DNA of 64,000 nt from Brachybacterium faecium DSM 4810 (GCA_000023405.1 CP001643.1:3348001-3412000), one strand, 5' to 3'. Shown: positions 34,577 to 43,922, numbered from the stretch's first letter. Notes: generated from the letters alone by a model not told the origin. Program-made: numbers and translations.

Positions 34577-34582
34577 ATTATG
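34577..34582 (-). promoter_or_regulatory. Candidate -10 box of the leftward ABC cluster
   Basis: CATAAT on the minus strand (5 of 6 to TATAAT) lies 58 bases before the permease start, in the only A/T-rich spot of the divergent gap. No convincing -35 is seen. Confidence 0.35.
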
Positions 34583-34719
34583 GGCACGGATCCGGAGGTT
34601 CCGGGCGTTTTCGGCAGACTCCGGCGGGTCCTCCGCTCCCGGGCGGCGCCGCGTACGGTGGGACCCACGGCCGACGCCCCGCTCGTCGGCCCCTGTCCCG
34701 CACGGAACCGGAGGCTCCC

Positions 34720-35571
34720 ATGCACGCCGAACGCATCACCGAGTCCATCAGCTACCACGCCGAGGGTCCGTACTGGTCCGACACCTGGGGAGGACTGCGC
34801 TGGGTCGACATGCTCGCCGGCGACATGCAGCACCTGGGCCCCGACGGCACGACCGCCCGCATCCCCACGCCGAGCCCGGTGGTCGCGTGCGTGCGGCCGG
34901 CCTCGAGCGGCGGCGCGGTGCTCGCGATCGAGAAGGGCTTCGCCCTCGAGGACGCCGACGGCTCGATCTCCCCGCTGCCGGCGCTGTGGGACGGGAACGT
35001 GCGGATGAACGAGGGGGCGGTCGCGCCCGACGGCTCGTTCCTGTGCGGCTCGATGGCCTATGACCAGCGCCGGGGCGCCGCGGCGATGTGGCGGCTGCGC
35101 GCGGACGGCACCACCACGCAGCTGTTCGGCGATCTGACGATCTCCAACGGGCTCGCGTTCTCCGCCGACGGTGCGCACGCCTTCTACGTCGACACCCCGA
35201 CGGGCCGGGTGGACCTGTTCGACTGGTCCGACGAGGACGGTCTCGTCGGCCGCCGCCCCTTCGCGGATCTCACCGGCGAGGACGGCCACCCCGACGGGCT
35301 CTGCCTCGATGCCGAGGGCAATGTGTGGGTGGCGATGCACGGCGGCTCCCAGGTGCTCGGGCTCGATGCGCGCGGCGCCGTGGCCCAGAAGATCTCGGTG
35401 GGCGCGCGGCAGGTCACGGCCTGCGCCTTCGGCGGGGAGGACCGCTCCACGCTGTTCATCACCACCAGCCGGGAGAACCTGCCCGAGGGCGAGGATCCCG
35501 CGGCCGGCTCGCTGTTCGCGGCGCGGCCCGGGGTGCACGGCCCCGAGGGCGAGCTGCTCTTCGCGGGCTGA
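34720..35571 (+). CDS. SMP-30/gluconolactonase-family protein
   Basis: This 283-residue six-bladed beta-propeller has the metal-site residues of the family: Glu in HAEGPYW near residue 15, Asn in SNGLAFSADG and Asp in DGLCLDAEGNVW. Such enzymes open aldonolactones formed when sugars are oxidised at C1. The usual NDG of the substrate loop reads MNEG. GGAACCGGAGG lies before the ATG. It diverges from the ABC cluster and ends 6 bases from putP. A sugar-lactone step fed by that transporter is inferred. Confidence 0.85.
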   Translation: MHAERITESISYHAEGPYWSDTWGGLRWVDMLAGDMQHLGPDGTTARIPTPSPVVACVRPASSGGAVLAIEKGFALEDADGSISPLPALWDGNVRMNEGAVAPDGSFLCGSMAYDQRRGAAAMWRLRADGTTTQLFGDLTISNGLAFSADGAHAFYVDTPTGRVDLFDWSDEDGLVGRRPFADLTGEDGHPDGLCLDAEGNVWVAMHGGSQVLGLDARGAVAQKISVGARQVTACAFGGEDRSTLFITTSRENLPEGEDPAAGSLFAARPGVHGPEGELLFAG

Positions 35572-35577
35572 GGGTCC

Positions 35578-37140
35578 TCAGGCCCTCGCGCCCGGCTCCC
35601 CCGCCGCGGCCGCCTCGGCCGTGCGGTCGCGCGCCTCGCCCGTGGCGAGCGATTCGAGCATGTCGTCGTACTCCTCCATCGCCGTCGCCGGCGGCTGCGG
35701 GGTGATCAGGCTGACCACGATCGCCAGCACCAGGCAGACGAGGAAGCCGGGGATGATCTCGTAGAGGTGCTGGGAGCCGAACAGGCCCCAGGCGACGTCG
35801 GGCTCGAACTGGCCCCATACGAAGGCGACGCCGGCCCCGGCGACCATCCCCGCGCCGGCCCCGGCCGCGGTGAGGCGGCGCCAGAACAGCGACAGCAGCA
35901 CGATCGGTCCGAAGGCGGCGCCGAAGCCCGCCCAGGCGAAGGCCACCAGGCCCAGCACGGAGCTCTCCGGATCCAGCGCCAGCAGCAGCGCGATGATCGA
36001 GACGGTCAGCACGCCGATGCGCCCGCCCCACAGGGCCCCCTTCGCGCTGAGCGTGATCCCGACGCCGCGCACGAGGTCCTCCACCAGGGCGGAGCTGGAG
36101 ACGATCAGCTGCGAGGAGATCGTGGACATGATCGCCGCGAGCACCGCCGCGAGCAGCAGGCCGGCGATCAGCGGGTGGAACAGGATCTGCGCGAGGTCCA
36201 GGAACACGGACTCGCCGTTCTTCGTGTCGGTGAGGACGGCGTCCGCGTTCTGCTGGAAGAAGGCCAGGCCCGCGAGGGCGGTGAACACGGCGCCGAGCAC
36301 GCACAGCACCATCCAGGACATGCCCACCACGAGGCCGTACCGGGCATCGCGCGAGGAGCGCAGCGCCATGAAGCGCACGATGATGTGGGGCTGCCCGAAG
36401 TAGCCCAGCCCCCAGGCGAGCGAGGAGATGATGCCGATGAAGGTGCCGCCGGCGGTCATCGAGCCGAAGTTCGCGTCGACCTCCCGCACGGACTCGAGCA
36501 TCGCCGCCGGTCCGCCCACGACGACCATCGCCGTGATCGGCACGACCAGCAGCGAGACGAGCATGATCAGGCCCTGCACCACGTCGGTGTAGCTCGCGCC
36601 GAGGAAGCCGCCGAACAGCGTGTACACGATCGTCACGCCGGCCACCAGCAGCATGCCGGTGACGTACCGGCCGCCGAACATCGACTCGAAGAACACGCCG
36701 CCGGCGACCATGCCGGAGGAGACGTAGAAGGTGAAGAACACCAGGATGATGACGCCGGCGGCGATGCGCAGGATGTGCGTGCGGTCGTGGAGGCGGTTGC
36801 CGAAGAAGCTCGGCACGGTGATCGCATTGCCGGCGATCTGCGTGTACTGGCGCAGCCGCGGCGCGACGAAGAACCAGTTCAACCCCGCGCCGAGGGTGAG
36901 GCCGACGGCGATCCACGCCTCCACCAGCCCGTTCATGTACAGCGCGCCGGGCAGGCCCATGAGCAGCCAGCCCGACATGTCCGAGGCCCCGGCGGAGAGC
37001 GCGGCGGTGAACGGGTGCAGCTGGCGCCCGCCGAGCATGTAGTCCTCGCCGTCCTCCGTCTTGCGGAAGGCGTAGAGGCCGATGCCGATCATCGCGCCGA
37101 AGTAGACGGCCAGGGCGATGACCTTGAAGACGACATCCAT
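35578..37140 (-). CDS. putP: Sodium/proline symporter
   Basis: This 520-residue SSS-family carrier has 13 expected membrane helices. The N-terminal GRQLHPFTAALSAGASDMSGWLLMGLPGALY contains the Na+/proline-binding signature of PutP (SAGASDMSGWLL). It brings proline in with Na+. The C-terminal 40 residues are Ala/Glu-rich and cytoplasmic. GGAG lies 6 bases before the start. Its upstream region holds the tandem-repeat block at 37361-37490. No proline dehydrogenase gene lies nearby. Confidence 0.92.
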   Translation of the reverse strand: MDVVFKVIALAVYFGAMIGIGLYAFRKTEDGEDYMLGGRQLHPFTAALSAGASDMSGWLLMGLPGALYMNGLVEAWIAVGLTLGAGLNWFFVAPRLRQYTQIAGNAITVPSFFGNRLHDRTHILRIAAGVIILVFFTFYVSSGMVAGGVFFESMFGGRYVTGMLLVAGVTIVYTLFGGFLGASYTDVVQGLIMLVSLLVVPITAMVVVGGPAAMLESVREVDANFGSMTAGGTFIGIISSLAWGLGYFGQPHIIVRFMALRSSRDARYGLVVGMSWMVLCVLGAVFTALAGLAFFQQNADAVLTDTKNGESVFLDLAQILFHPLIAGLLLAAVLAAIMSTISSQLIVSSSALVEDLVRGVGITLSAKGALWGGRIGVLTVSIIALLLALDPESSVLGLVAFAWAGFGAAFGPIVLLSLFWRRLTAAGAGAGMVAGAGVAFVWGQFEPDVAWGLFGSQHLYEIIPGFLVCLVLAIVVSLITPQPPATAMEEYDDMLESLATGEARDRTAEAAAAGEPGARA

Positions 37141-37360
37141 GGGAGGGCTCCGATCTCACGGGGACGCGCGAGGGCCCTGGTCGGACAACGGCGGCCGACG
37201 CGGTCACCGACGAGGCGCCAGCGGCGCCCCGGGGAACCAGGGAATGCTCGAACCTTACGCCCGTTATGCCCGGAGCACAGCCCTCGTTGCCCGACGGTGA
37301 CCTCCGCCCCCCCGCCCGATCGCAGCGCAATGTCATGCCGCAGAACCACAGCGGCCGCTC

Positions 37361-37490
37361 TGGCGCAGCACATCGGTGACCGTGATTGGCGCAGCACATC
37401 GGTGACCGTGATCGGCGCAGCACATCGGCGACCGCGATTGGCGCAGCGCACCGGTGACCGTGATTGGCGCAGCGCACCGGTGACCGCACA
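37361..37490. repeat. Five 26-base tandem repeats
   Basis: Five head-to-tail units begin at 37361, 37387, 37413, 37439 and 37465. Each reads TGGCGCAGCACATCGGTGAC followed by CGTGAT, with a few substitutions; units 1 and 2 are identical. Each unit contains the small palindrome CGGTGACCG. The period is not a multiple of 3, so it does not encode a peptide repeat. Confidence 0.9.
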
Positions 37491-37548
37491 GTCATGTGCA
37501 CACCAGAGCCATTCCTGGCACTCAGGTGCACATAACCGTGCGGTCACC
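37479..37548. repeat. Long inverted repeat downstream of glpK
   Basis: GGTGACCGCAC (37479-37489) pairs with GTGCGGTCACC (37538-37548), and ATGTGCAC (37494-37501) with GTGCACAT (37526-37533), separated by 4 unpaired bases on each side and a 24-base loop. The left arm starts inside the last tandem repeat. It could be a terminator-like structure for the glycerol operon or a protein site. Confidence 0.75.
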
Positions 37549-37601
37549 GGGGTGAGGGCCCCGGGGGCCCCGGGGGCACTGGGGGTGCTGGGCGGGGCGG
37601 C

Positions 37602-39146
37602 TCAGCTGTGCAGGGCGTCGGTGTCCTCGTCCACCCAGTCCAGCGTCCGCTCGACGGCCTTCTTCCACAGGCGCATGTAGCGGTCGCGGGTCTCGTCCTC
37701 CATGGCGGGCTCCCAGCGCTTGTCCTCGGCCCAGTTGTCGATGACGTCCTGCTCGCCCTCCCAGAAGCCGACGGCGATGCCGGCGGCGTAGGCGGCGCCG
37801 AGCGCGGTGGTCTCGATGACCTTCGGGCGCACCACCGGCACGCCGAGGATGTCAGCCTGGAACTGCATGAGCGTCTCGTTCATGACCATGCCGCCGTCGA
37901 CCTTGAGCTCGGTGAGCTCGACGCCCTCGCCGGCCGCATCCGCGATCGCCGCGTCGAGCACCTCGCGGGACTGGAAGGCCGTGGCCTCGAGCACCGCGCG
38001 GGCGATGTGCGACTTGTTGTGGAAGCGGGTCATGCCCACCATCGCGCCGCGGGCGTCGGAGCGCCAGTGCGGGGCGAACAGGCCGGAGAACGCCGGGACG
38101 ATGAACAGCCCGCCGTTGTCGTCGACCTCCTTGGCGAGGTCCTCGATCTCCGGGGCGCTCTTGATGAGCCCGAGGTTGTCGCGCACCCACTGCACGAGCG
38201 AGCCGGTCACCGCGACGGAGCCCTCGAGGGCGTAGATCGGCTTCGCGTCACCGATCTTGTACGCCACGGTGGTGAGCAGGCCGTTCTCGCTGCGCACCAG
38301 GTCCTCACCGGTGTTGACCAGCATGAAGTTGCCTGTGCCGTAGGTGTTCTTGCCCATGCCGATCTCGAAGCAGGCCTGGCCGAAGGTGGCGGCCTGCTGG
38401 TCGCCGAGGATGCCGGCGATCGGGGTGTCGATGAGCAGGTCGTTCTTGCGGCCCTTGCCGTACACCTCGGAGGAGGACTTGATCTCCGGGAGCATCGACA
38501 GCGGGATGCCCATGTCCTCCGCGATGTCCTCGTTCCAGTCGAGGGTGTCGATGTTCATGAGCATCGTGCGGGAGGCGTTGGTGACGTCGGTGACGTGGAT
38601 GCCGCCGTTGGTGCCGCCGGTCAGGTTCCACACCAGCCACGAGTCGGTGTTGCCGAACAGCAGGTCGCCGGCCTCGGCCCGCTCGCGGGTGCCCTCGACG
38701 TTGTCGAGGATCCACTTGACCTTGGGACCGGAGAAGTAGGTGGCCAGCGGCAGCCCCACGCGCTCCTTGTACCTGTCCGCGCCCTCGTCGCCGGCGAGCT
38801 CGTCGCAGATGTGCTGGGTGCGGGTGTCCTGCCAGACGATCGCGTTGTAGACCGGCTCACCGGTGTTCTTGTCCCACACCACCGCGGTCTCGCGCTGGTT
38901 GGTGATGCCCACGGCGGCGAGCTGATGGCGGTTGATGTCCGCCCCGGTGAGCGCCTCGCCCACCACGGAGCGGGTGTTGCGCCAGATCTCGAGCGGGTCG
39001 TGCTCGACCCATCCCGACTTCGGGAAGATCTGCTCGTGCTCCTTCTGGCCGGTCGAGACGATCTGCCCGTCGTGGTCGAAGACGATCGCGCGGGTCGAGG
39101 TGGTGCCCTGGTCGATCGAGAGGATGTACTTCTGCGTGTCGGTCAT
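37602..39146 (-). CDS. glpK: Glycerol kinase
   Basis: This 514-residue enzyme phosphorylates glycerol to sn-glycerol 3-phosphate. It has the N-terminal [33 protein letters not shown] near residue 85 and the ATP-binding [17 protein letters not shown] of GlpK. AAGGAG precedes the start. It is the last gene of the glpD-glpF-glpK order, 91 bases after glpF. Length matches the family. Confidence 0.96.
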   Translation of the reverse strand: MTDTQKYILSIDQGTTSTRAIVFDHDGQIVSTGQKEHEQIFPKSGWVEHDPLEIWRNTRSVVGEALTGADINRHQLAAVGITNQRETAVVWDKNTGEPVYNAIVWQDTRTQHICDELAGDEGADRYKERVGLPLATYFSGPKVKWILDNVEGTRERAEAGDLLFGNTDSWLVWNLTGGTNGGIHVTDVTNASRTMLMNIDTLDWNEDIAEDMGIPLSMLPEIKSSSEVYGKGRKNDLLIDTPIAGILGDQQAATFGQACFEIGMGKNTYGTGNFMLVNTGEDLVRSENGLLTTVAYKIGDAKPIYALEGSVAVTGSLVQWVRDNLGLIKSAPEIEDLAKEVDDNGGLFIVPAFSGLFAPHWRSDARGAMVGMTRFHNKSHIARAVLEATAFQSREVLDAAIADAAGEGVELTELKVDGGMVMNETLMQFQADILGVPVVRPKVIETTALGAAYAAGIAVGFWEGEQDVIDNWAEDKRWEPAMEDETRDRYMRLWKKAVERTLDWVDEDTDALHS

Positions 39147-39237
39147 CGGAACTCCTTCGTGAGGATGAGCGGTGGTCGGTTCGTGCCACGGGCCGCGCCG
39201 CGGCGGCCGTGTCGGGCGGCGATGCCCGGGGACGGGG

Positions 39238-39957
39238 TCAGAAGGCCATGGCGGCCACGCCGCCGAGCGCGCCGCCGATCAGGGGGCCGAGGACCGGCAC
39301 CCACGAGTATGCCCAGTCGCTGCCGCCCTTGTTCGGGATCGGCAGCACGGCGTGCGCGATGCGCGGGCCGAGGTCGCGGGCGGGGTTGATGGAGTATCCC
39401 GTCGGGCCGCCGAGGGAGGCGCCGATCGAGACCACCAGCAGGGCGACCGCGAGCGGGCCGAGCCCGTGCGGGGTGTTGCCGAACATGATGATGATGAAGA
39501 CCAGCACGAAGGTCGCGATGATCTCGGTGACCAGGTTCCAGCCATAGGAGCGGATCTCCGGACCGGTCGAGAAGGAGCCCAGGATCGCGCCCGCGTCCTC
39601 CTCCTGGTCGTAGTGGGTCTTGTAGGCCATCCAGGCCAGCACGGCGCCGAGGAAGGCGCCGATCATCTCCGCGGCGAAGTACGCGATCGTGGTCGCGGCG
39701 GTGACGGGGATCCCGTCCGCGTACTCGCCGCCGCCGTTGGCCAGCAGGCCGATGGTGACGGCGGGGTTCAGGTGGGCGCCGGTCTTGTAGGCCGTCCACA
39801 CGCCGGCGAAGACCGCGAGGCCCCAGCCGAAGTTGATCAGCAGCCAGCCGCCGCCGTTGCCCTTCGTCTTGCCGAGGACGACGTTGGCGACGACGCCGCC
39901 GCCCAGCAGGGTGAGCATCGCCGTGCCGGCGATCTCGTACAGGAAGATGGTTGCCAT
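39238..39957 (-). CDS. glpF: Glycerol uptake facilitator (aquaglyceroporin)
   Basis: This 239-residue MIP-family channel has six membrane helices and the two pore NPA motifs, HLNPAVTIG near residue 65 and [10 protein letters not shown] near 190. The Arg after the second NPA and the Asp in NPARD are typical of glycerol facilitators rather than water channels. GAGGAGG lies 6 bases before the ATG at 39957. It lets glycerol enter for GlpK. Confidence 0.94.
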   Translation of the reverse strand: MATIFLYEIAGTAMLTLLGGGVVANVVLGKTKGNGGGWLLINFGWGLAVFAGVWTAYKTGAHLNPAVTIGLLANGGGEYADGIPVTAATTIAYFAAEMIGAFLGAVLAWMAYKTHYDQEEDAGAILGSFSTGPEIRSYGWNLVTEIIATFVLVFIIIMFGNTPHGLGPLAVALLVVSIGASLGGPTGYSINPARDLGPRIAHAVLPIPNKGGSDWAYSWVPVLGPLIGGALGGVAAMAF

Positions 39958-39978
39958 AGGGCCTCCTCGTCGAGCGGA

Positions 39979-39994
39979 CCCGCAGCTCTGCGGG
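39979..39994. repeat. Small perfect hairpin between glpD and glpF
   Basis: CCCGCAG-CT-CTGCGGG forms a 7-base-pair stem 21 bases upstream of glpF in the 155-base glpD-glpF gap. It might damp read-through or protect mRNA ends. Confidence 0.4.
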
Positions 39995-40112
39995 ACCGTT
40001 GGCATCCAGGGGTGAGGCGGACGACGTCCGCGATGGCGCCGCGGGCGGGTGCGCACGGCGGGTCAGAGGGAGGGCGCAGCTCGGGCCAGGTCCTGGGCCC
40101 GAGCGGCGTCGG

Positions 40113-41864
40113 TCAGCTCCTGGCGGGCACCTCCGGGGCGGCGGCGATGCGAGCGGCGGCCTCGCCGTCCGAGGAGGTCGCCTCCCCCGCCAGCCGCGCG
40201 TCGATGAACTCGCGGTACGCAGCGATCTCCCGCTGCACGGTCGCCTCGTCCCAGCCGAGCTCGGGCGCGATCAGCGCCGCGATCTCGTCGGCGGCCGCGA
40301 CGCCGCGGTCGCGGGTCTCGTAGTCCAGGCGGGTGCGGCGCTGCAGCACGTCGGCCAGGTGCCGGGCGCCCTCGGCGCGCACCGCGTAGAGCACCTCGGC
40401 GCGCAGGTAGCGCGGCGCGTGCTCGAGCGGGGTGCCGAGCGAGGCGTCCTCGTCGATCAGGGCGAGCACGTCGTGCAGCAGCGCGCCGTAGCGGAACAGC
40501 AGGCGGTCGGTGCGGATCTCGTCGAACCCGTGCCGTCGGCCGATCTCCTGCTTGTCCCGCACCAGGGTCTGATAGCCCTGTGCGCCGATCACGGGGACCG
40601 AGCGGGTGAGGCTGGGGCGGCCGGGCTGGGAGTCCTTGATCGCGAAGTCGACGACGTCCTCGGCCATCACCCGGTAGGTCGTGTACTTGCCGCCCGCGAT
40701 CGCGGTCAGGCCCGGCTCGACCTCCATCACGGTGTGCTCGCGGGAGACCTTCGTGGAGGACGAGGAGCGGCCCGCGGCGTTCTTCTGCACCGGCTGCAGC
40801 AGGGGGCGCAGCCCTGAGTAGACGCCGATGACGTCCTCGCGGGCGAGGTCGTCGGCGAGCACGGCGTTGGCGTGCTCGAGGACGTAGTCGATGTCGTCGT
40901 GCGTGGCGCCCACGTCGCGAGGGTCCCGGGTCCAGGGGGTGTCGGTGGTGCCGATGACCCAGTACTCGTCCCAGGGGATGATGAACAGCACCGACTTCTC
41001 GGTCTGGGTGATGATCCCGGTGTCCGGCACGGCGGGGATCCGGTCGCGGGCCACGGTGATGTGGATGCCCTTGGAGGCGAGCACCTCGAGCCCGGCATCG
41101 GCCCCGGCCAGCTCCTGCTGCTCCTGGGTCCAGACGCCGCCGGCGAGGATGGTCTCGCGGGCATGGACGTCGAACTCCTCGCCGCTCTCCTCGTCCCGCA
41201 CCCGGGCGCCGATGACCTGCTCGCCCTCGTGGAGGTAGTCGATGACGGTGGTGTAGTTCGCGACCGCGGCGTCGTGCTGCGCGGCGGAGCGCACCAGCAT
41301 CATCACGAAGCGGGCGTCATCCATCTGGGCGTCGTAGTACTCGAGCGCGCCCACGGCCTTCTCGCCGTCCAGAGCCGGGAACACCTCGAGCATCTTGTCG
41401 TGCAGGAGGTGGCGGTGCATGGGCACGGCCCGCTTGCGGCCCACGGACTGCATCGCGTCGTAGAGCATGACGCCGGAGCCGATGAAGGCGCGGTCCACGA
41501 CCTTGCGGAAGAACGGGAAGACGAACTTGATCGGCTTCACCAGGTGCGGGGCGGTGTGCTCGAGCAGCAGGTCGCGCTCGCGCAGCGCCTCGGCGACGAG
41601 CTTGAAGTCGAGCATCTGCAGGTAGCGCAGGCCGCCGTGCATGAGCTTGGAGGAGCGCGAGGAGGTGCCCGAGGCCCAGTCGTGGGTCTCGACGAGGCCG
41701 ACGGACAGACCGCGGGTGGCGGCGTCGAACGCGGCACCGGCGCCGTTGACCCCGCCGCCGACCACGAGCACGTCCAGCGGCGACCGGGCGGTGGCGGCAC
41801 GGAGGCGCGCGAGGTGCTCCGCACGGCCGGAGGGGGTGAGTGCGGACCGCTGCTGTTCGGACAC
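40113..41864 (-). CDS. glpD: Aerobic glycerol-3-phosphate dehydrogenase
   Basis: This 583-residue FAD enzyme oxidises glycerol 3-phosphate to dihydroxyacetone phosphate at the membrane. The FAD-binding VLVVGGGVNGAGAAFDAATRGL lies near residue 30, followed by the ASGTSSRSSKLMHGGLRYL signature, and a C-terminal DAO domain is present. The GTG at 41864 is selected because GAAGGAG lies 6 bases upstream; the frame opens earlier without support. It is first in the glycerol operon, divergent from the SorC gene. Confidence 0.95.
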   Translation of the reverse strand: MSEQQRSALTPSGRAEHLARLRAATARSPLDVLVVGGGVNGAGAAFDAATRGLSVGLVETHDWASGTSSRSSKLMHGGLRYLQMLDFKLVAEALRERDLLLEHTAPHLVKPIKFVFPFFRKVVDRAFIGSGVMLYDAMQSVGRKRAVPMHRHLLHDKMLEVFPALDGEKAVGALEYYDAQMDDARFVMMLVRSAAQHDAAVANYTTVIDYLHEGEQVIGARVRDEESGEEFDVHARETILAGGVWTQEQQELAGADAGLEVLASKGIHITVARDRIPAVPDTGIITQTEKSVLFIIPWDEYWVIGTTDTPWTRDPRDVGATHDDIDYVLEHANAVLADDLAREDVIGVYSGLRPLLQPVQKNAAGRSSSSTKVSREHTVMEVEPGLTAIAGGKYTTYRVMAEDVVDFAIKDSQPGRPSLTRSVPVIGAQGYQTLVRDKQEIGRRHGFDEIRTDRLLFRYGALLHDVLALIDEDASLGTPLEHAPRYLRAEVLYAVRAEGARHLADVLQRRTRLDYETRDRGVAAADEIAALIAPELGWDEATVQREIAAYREFIDARLAGEATSSDGEAAARIAAAPEVPARS

Positions 41865-41960
41865 GGGCTGCTCCTTCGCATCGACGCCTGAGAGTCCTGG
41901 CCGCGGGGCCTGGAGGGGGTGCTCCGGCCGGACTCGCCTCGGCCAGGTGGGCTCGTCGCC

Positions 41961-42010
41961 ATCCTGGGATCTACGTGCAGCACCCCGCAAGCTCGATGCA
42001 CGAACGTGCA
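41961..42010 (-). promoter_or_regulatory. glpD promoter with SorC-type operator
   Basis: On the minus strand TTGCGG (41990-41985), an 18-base spacer and CAGGAT (41966-41961) form a fair promoter. Just upstream lies the perfect inverted repeat TGCACG-AA-CGTGCA (41997-42010), and one more half site CGTGCA (41974-41979) falls in the spacer. The palindrome also lies 13 bases before the SorC gene, so the regulator probably controls both itself and glpDFK. Confidence 0.6.
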
Positions 42011-42022
42011 AGGATGGTGGGC

Positions 42023-42982
42023 ATGACCCGCGAATCCCGCCTCGAGGCTCTCTTCACGGCTGCACGGATGTACTACGAGGAGGGGCAGACGATGGAGGCG
42101 ATCGCGGGCCGCTTCGCCGTCTCCCGCTCGACCGTCTCCCGGATGCTGCGCGATGCGCGTGAGGCCGAGCTGGTGCAGATCACGCTGCGCCCGCCGGACG
42201 TCCAGCGGGTCGAGGAGCTCTCCCGCCGCATCTCCCGGCAGTACGGGGTGCAGGTGCACGTGGTGCCCGCCGCGCCCGGCGACGATGAGCGCGCGCGGCT
42301 GCACACGGTGGCCCGGACGGGCGGGGAGCTGCTCGACGAGATGCTCGAACCGGGCACCACCCTCGGCATCGCCTGGGGCACCACCATGGCCGAGCTGCTG
42401 AGCACCGTGCGCTCCCGGCCGGTGCCCGGCATGCGGATCGTGCAGCTCAACGGCGCGATCAACGTCGAGGGCTCCGGGCTCACCTATATCGCCACCGTGC
42501 TGGCCCGCGCCGCGACGCGCTGGGATGCGACCGTGCACCAGTTCCCGGTGCCGGCCTTCTTCGACTACGCCGGGACGCGCGAGGCGATGTGGCGCGAGCG
42601 CTCGGTGCAGCGGGTGCTGGCCACGCAGCGCGAGGCCACCGTGGCCGTGTTCAGCGTGGGCGCCTTCGACGCCGAGGTGCCCAGCCACGTCTACACCCAC
42701 AACTACCTCACCGGCGAGGACCTGCGCTCGCTGCGGGCCGACGGGGCCGTCGGGGACGTGTGCACCGTGTTCCTGCGGGCGGACGGCACCTTCCGCGACA
42801 TCACGATGAACCGGCGCGGCTCCGGCACCGGCCCGGACCGGCTGGCCCGGATCCCGCGGCGCCTGCTGGTCGCCTCCGGCTCCCGCAAGGCGCTGCCCCT
42901 GCGCGCCGCCCTGCGCGCCGGCGTCGCCACCGACCTGGTCGTCGACGAGATCACGGCCGCGAGCCTCCTCGCCCTGCGCTGA
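42023..42982 (+). CDS. SorC-family regulator, probable glycerol-operon regulator
   Basis: This 319-residue regulator has an N-terminal helix-turn-helix (MEAIAGRFAVSRSTVSRMLRDARE, residues 24-47) and a SorC sugar-binding domain (GTTLGIAWGTTMAELLS). ATG at 42023 starts the usual fold; an in-frame ATG three codons earlier is the alternative. It diverges from glpD with the palindrome TGCACGAACGTGCA between them, so autoregulation and control of glpD-glpF-glpK are likely. The ligand may be glycerol 3-phosphate or a related phosphate, but this is inference. Confidence 0.87.
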   Translation: MTRESRLEALFTAARMYYEEGQTMEAIAGRFAVSRSTVSRMLRDAREAELVQITLRPPDVQRVEELSRRISRQYGVQVHVVPAAPGDDERARLHTVARTGGELLDEMLEPGTTLGIAWGTTMAELLSTVRSRPVPGMRIVQLNGAINVEGSGLTYIATVLARAATRWDATVHQFPVPAFFDYAGTREAMWRERSVQRVLATQREATVAVFSVGAFDAEVPSHVYTHNYLTGEDLRSLRADGAVGDVCTVFLRADGTFRDITMNRRGSGTGPDRLARIPRRLLVASGSRKALPLRAALRAGVATDLVVDEITAASLLALR

Positions 42983-43005
42983 CCCGCGATGCCGGGGCCG
43001 GGTGC

Positions 43006-43878
43006 TCAGCCCTCGACGGCGGCGAGGTCGAGGCGGTCGGGGCGGGTGTAGACGTTCATGCGGCCGTCGCCGTCCTCGGCGGCCCGGGTGAAGCCCACGA
43101 GGGTCTGGCCGAACTCGTGCGCGGTCTGGACGGCCAGCGAGCTCGCCGCGGAGACGCAGGCCAGCAGGGGGATGCCCGCCATGCAGGCCTTCTGGGCGAT
43201 CTCGAAGCTGGCTCGGGAGGAGACCAGCAGGAAGCAGTCCCGCAGCGGCAGCCGGTCCTCGAGCAGCGCCCAGCCGATCACCTTGTCGACCGCGTTGTGG
43301 CGGCCCACGTCCTCGCGCACCACCAGCACCGTCCCCTCGAGGTCCACGAGCGCTGCGGCGTGCACGCCGCCGGTGCGGGCGAAGACGGGTTGCTGCTCGC
43401 CCATGCCGCGGGCCGCGGCGAGGAGGACCCGCGGATCCAGCTGCCAGTCCTCCGCGAGGGTGTACCGGCTCTTCGTCCGCACCGCGTCGATGCTCTCGGA
43501 GCCGCACACCCCGCAGGCCGAGGTGGTGGCGAAGTTCCGTCCCACCAGCGGCAGCAGCTGCGGGCGGGCGGTCGTGAAGTCCATGACGTTGTAGGTGTTC
43601 TGCGCGAAGCCGCTGCCGTCGTCCACCACCGCGCCGTCGCAGTAGCGGCCCTCGGTGATGTCCTCGCGGTGCGCGATCAGCCCCTCGCCGTGGAGGAAGC
43701 CGTGGATGAGCTCCACGTCGTGGCCCGGGGTGCGCATGGTGAGCGAGAGCTGCCGGCCGTTCAGGCGGATGTCCAGCGGCTCCTCGACGGCGACGTGGTC
43801 GCCCTTGCGACCGGCGTACAGCCGGCCCTCACGCACCCGGACGGTGCGGATCCGTGCGCGATCGGTGACCCTGCCCAT
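43006..43878 (-). CDS. fdhD: Formate dehydrogenase accessory sulfurtransferase
   Basis: This 290-residue protein carries sulfur from a cysteine desulfurase to the molybdenum cofactor of formate dehydrogenase. The reactive pair is Cys122/Cys125 in SACGVCGSESI, and the motifs REDVGRHNAVDKVIGWAL and SSRASFEIAQKACMAGIP are diagnostic. No formate dehydrogenase or molybdopterin gene lies in the window. Confidence 0.94.
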   Translation of the reverse strand: MGRVTDRARIRTVRVREGRLYAGRKGDHVAVEEPLDIRLNGRQLSLTMRTPGHDVELIHGFLHGEGLIAHREDITEGRYCDGAVVDDGSGFAQNTYNVMDFTTARPQLLPLVGRNFATTSACGVCGSESIDAVRTKSRYTLAEDWQLDPRVLLAAARGMGEQQPVFARTGGVHAAALVDLEGTVLVVREDVGRHNAVDKVIGWALLEDRLPLRDCFLLVSSRASFEIAQKACMAGIPLLACVSAASSLAVQTAHEFGQTLVGFTRAAEDGDGRMNVYTRPDRLDLAAVEG

Positions 43879-43922
43879 CGTTCGAGGATAGCCCTCTCAC
43901 CTGCGGGGGCAGGCGGTGCCGC

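Larger units (their letters stand above)
37141..37601. other. 461-base intergenic region with repeats, putP to glpK
   Basis: No gene is supported. The stretch contains the tandem-repeat array, the overlapping long inverted repeat, and a C4G5 run twice over (37559-37576) just past the glpK stop. Isolated CGGTCACCG copies at 37201 and 37541 match the core of the tandem repeat. The A/T-richer patch at 37251-37270 may hold the putP promoter. Confidence 0.6.

Noticed and set aside
37361-37490. CRISPR array
   Set aside because: The repeats are head to tail without spacers, and no cas gene is in the window.
37361-37490. Coding repeat of a small protein
   Set aside because: The 26-base period breaks frame every unit, and no start with a ribosome site leads into it.
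37559-37576. The C4G5 double run as an attachment site
   Set aside because: It is a simple GC run with no second copy or integrase nearby; local stem formation is likelier.
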